DNA of 64,000 nucleotides from Pseudomonadales bacterium (GTDB lineage: Bacteria > Pseudomonadota > Gammaproteobacteria > Pseudomonadales > Halieaceae): the NCBI GenBank assembly GCA_024234815.1, contig JACKNO010000002.1, positions 186,001 through 250,000 on the forward strand, given 5' to 3'. The position numbers and the translations under genes were made by a program. The notes under the pieces were generated by a model. It was given only the letters and a program-made list of their open reading frames with translations, had not been told where the DNA came from and did no database searches. Of the stretch, positions 62,424-64,000 are shown in pieces; position 1 is the stretch's first letter, and every line of letters begins with the position of its first letter.

Positions 62424-63941
62424 TCAGGCTGGCGCCAGTTTGTCGAACCAGGGGCTCGCCTGTTCCAGCTGTCCGGCGAGCTGAAATAACAGTGCCTCTT
62501 CTCCATAGCGCCCGGCAAACATCACACCCACCGGCAAGCCCTCGGGCGTCCAGTGCAGAGGCACAGACATCGCGGGTTGACCTGTGGCGTTATACAACAT
62601 GGTAAAAGCAGAAGCACTGATCGCCTCTTTCTCATAGGCTGCATTGTCCTGGTCCAGGCTCAATTTGCCCAATTTGACCGGCGGTGTCGCCAGAGTGGGC
62701 GACAGCAAAAGATCGTACTCCTGCTGCAGCAATGCGATCCTTTGAGCGGTTATCTCGATTCGTTGTTGGGCGTTCCAAAGTTGTTCAGCCGTATAGCCGC
62801 GTGAACTTTGGTAGCGCTGCCAGATAATCGGCTCCAGGTCATTCTCAGTGACCTCTCTTCCCAACTGGCGCTCTCGAGTCGTTACCTGCACCACCGTCCC
62901 CGCACCCATAATGATTCGCGTCGCGGCAAAAAACTCGCGGGGATCGACCGGCAGTTGTATCCCGGATACATGATGCCCCAGGCCTTCGCAGAGTATTGCG
63001 GCGTTTTCGGCGGCTTTTACGCACTCAGTATCCACCGGGCTGTGGGTGATCGGTGTGTGAATCAAACCAATTCTGAGTGCCTTTGGCACCCTGCTCACCG
63101 CGGCCAGGTAGTCGCCCCGGGGAAACGGCGCAATGGTGGTTTGGCCCGGCTCCGGACCCCGACTGGCATCCAGCAGCGCGGCGCTATCACGAACACTGCG
63201 TGACACCGCGTGGATTACACTCATTATCGAAGACAGGCTCTTCGGCCCGCTGGGCACACGGCCACGACTGGGTTTCATTCCGAAAAGCCCGCAGCAGGAA
63301 GCGGGAATTCTTATGGAGCCGCCACCATCGGAACCATTTGCCACGGGCAGAATCCCCGCGGCAACCGCCGCAGCCGAGCCACCGGAAGAGCCACCGGCGC
63401 TAAGGGTTAAATTCCAGGGATTGCGGGTATCGCCAAACAGAGCTGACTCGGTCGTAGGGGTGCCGCCGAACTCGGGGCTGGCGGTCTTACCAAAAATCAC
63501 CAGCCCGGCGCGTTGGTAGCGCTCCACCACAGTACTGCTGTAGTCCATACGTGCGTCCCGGTAGAAGCGAGAGCCGTTGGTAGTAACCGTCCCTTTCAGC
63601 GCCATGCCCAGGTCCTTGAGCATAAACGGTACGCCGGTAAACGGGCCCTGCGGCAGACCGGTGTTAATTGCTGAGCGAGCAAAGTCATAGAGCTTTTCGA
63701 CCACGCAATTGATGTCGGGGTTAACAGCTTCACTACGAGCAATGGCTGTTTCCAGCAGATCCATTGCTGAAACTTCGCCCTGTTGTACCAGCTGAGCCAG
63801 ACCGAGCGCATCGTAGGAGCGGTACTCAGGAAAGCTCAGGGCGGAGCCACTGGAACGCCCCAACACCGGCGCAACGCCAGCGACGGCGGCCAAAGCTATA
63901 CCCTGCTTCATCAGGGTCCGACGTGTGAGCTGCCGACTCAT
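62424..63941 (-). CDS. Amidase-signature enzyme with Tat signal
   Basis: A 505-residue amidase-signature hydrolase. The Ser-Ser-Lys triad is visible: Lys in VPFMLKDLGM and the serines in the loop AGGSSGGSAAAVAAG. The N-terminus RRTLMKQGIALAAVAG is a clear twin-arginine signal, so the enzyme should act in the periplasm. ATG 63941 overlaps the stop of the partial dehydrogenase upstream (ATGA). The 194 bp between it and the patatin gene hold nothing I can name. Substrate unknown. Confidence 0.9.
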   Translation of the reverse strand: MSRQLTRRTLMKQGIALAAVAGVAPVLGRSSGSALSFPEYRSYDALGLAQLVQQGEVSAMDLLETAIARSEAVNPDINCVVEKLYDFARSAINTGLPQGPFTGVPFMLKDLGMALKGTVTTNGSRFYRDARMDYSSTVVERYQRAGLVIFGKTASPEFGGTPTTESALFGDTRNPWNLTLSAGGSSGGSAAAVAAGILPVANGSDGGGSIRIPASCCGLFGMKPSRGRVPSGPKSLSSIMSVIHAVSRSVRDSAALLDASRGPEPGQTTIAPFPRGDYLAAVSRVPKALRIGLIHTPITHSPVDTECVKAAENAAILCEGLGHHVSGIQLPVDPREFFAATRIIMGAGTVVQVTTRERQLGREVTENDLEPIIWQRYQSSRGYTAEQLWNAQQRIEITAQRIALLQQEYDLLLSPTLATPPVKLGKLSLDQDNAAYEKEAISASAFTMLYNATGQPAMSVPLHWTPEGLPVGVMFAGRYGEEALLFQLAGQLEQASPWFDKLAPA

Positions 63942-64000
63942 ACCTGGCTTGGCCTGAACATGGCGTCGTGGCCGCCATCGACAAACAGTACCGAGCCGCA
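63938..64000 (-). CDS. Short-chain dehydrogenase, C-terminal end (cut by window edge)
   Basis: The last 20 codons of a minus-strand gene read CGSVLFVDGGHDAMFRPSQV before a stop that overlaps the amidase start. The GSxLxVDGG pattern is the usual C-terminus of classical SDR enzymes. The rest lies beyond the window. Confidence 0.65.
   Translation of the reverse strand, partial: CGSVLFVDGGHDAMFRPSQV

Noticed and set aside
1..64000. CRISPR arrays, insertion sequences or prophage genes
   Set aside because: No regularly spaced repeats, transposase motifs or phage structural genes were seen anywhere in the window.

Overview
The window looks like chromosomal DNA of a GC-rich, aerobic, probably marine gammaproteobacterium. 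The gene content (an IscR-controlled SUF operon, an HAE1-type RND pump, a Slt-type transglycosylase, NnrS/NsrR, Rieske oxygenases with acyl-CoA dehydrogenases) would fit the Halieaceae/Cellvibrionales area. That placement is inference from gene content; no rRNA gene is present. Nearly all DNA is coding, genes overlap often by 1-11 bp, and GTG/TTG starts are common.

Layout. 1-6.8 kb: start of a patatin-like phospholipase, an RND adaptor/pump pair and a fatty acyl-CoA ligase. 6.9-15.3 kb: TesB thioesterase, then a divergent, tightly packed operon for D-glutamate, 5-oxoproline and D-alanine: a DUF1445 D-glutamate cyclase-type protein, PxpA-PxpB-PxpC, a DUF4392 protein, D-amino-acid transaminase, alanine racemase and a MATE exporter. 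DUF1445 and DUF4392 are the two halves of mammalian D-glutamate cyclase (DGLUCY); here they are separate genes on either side of the 5-oxoprolinase genes. 15.3-23.2 kb: a Tat-signal dehydrogenase and the iscR-sufBCDSA-sufT-sufE operon, with two abutting 25-bp IscR-like sites in front. 23.4-30.4 kb: a retropepsin-like lipoprotein, an inactive-transglutaminase/7TM protein, an ATP-grasp ligase and a large AsmA-like protein. 30.5-34.6 kb: Ppx, a CPA2 antiporter and a two-gene MaoC hydratase. 34.9-40.5 kb: an orphan gene, an arsenosugar-type cassette (ArsS plus two glycosyltransferases), Slt, Hsp20 behind a sigma-32 promoter, and tRNA-Arg(CCT).

40.7-47.9 kb: a membrane glycosyltransferase-like protein, then a nitric-oxide neighbourhood: a perfect -10 box overlapped by two tandem NsrR-like operators, a decayed RIC (YtfE/ScdA) gene, nnrS, an orphan sdhB, nsrR, a thioredoxin-fold protein and a PAS protein, with further NsrR-like sites in front of nsrR and the PAS gene; then an MscS channel.

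48.0-64.0 kb: an island for breaking down a cyclic, probably terpenoid or steroid-like, substrate: old yellow enzyme, SnoaL-like protein, short-chain dehydrogenases, a 3-beta-HSD-like reductase, two KshA-type Rieske oxygenases, an acyl-CoA ligase, two adjacent acyl-CoA dehydrogenases, a TetR regulator, an amidohydrolase-fold protein without its usual metal ligands, a second patatin phospholipase and a Tat-signal amidase. A 24-bp inverted repeat occurs twice in this island, 7.8 kb apart, and is the likely TetR operator.
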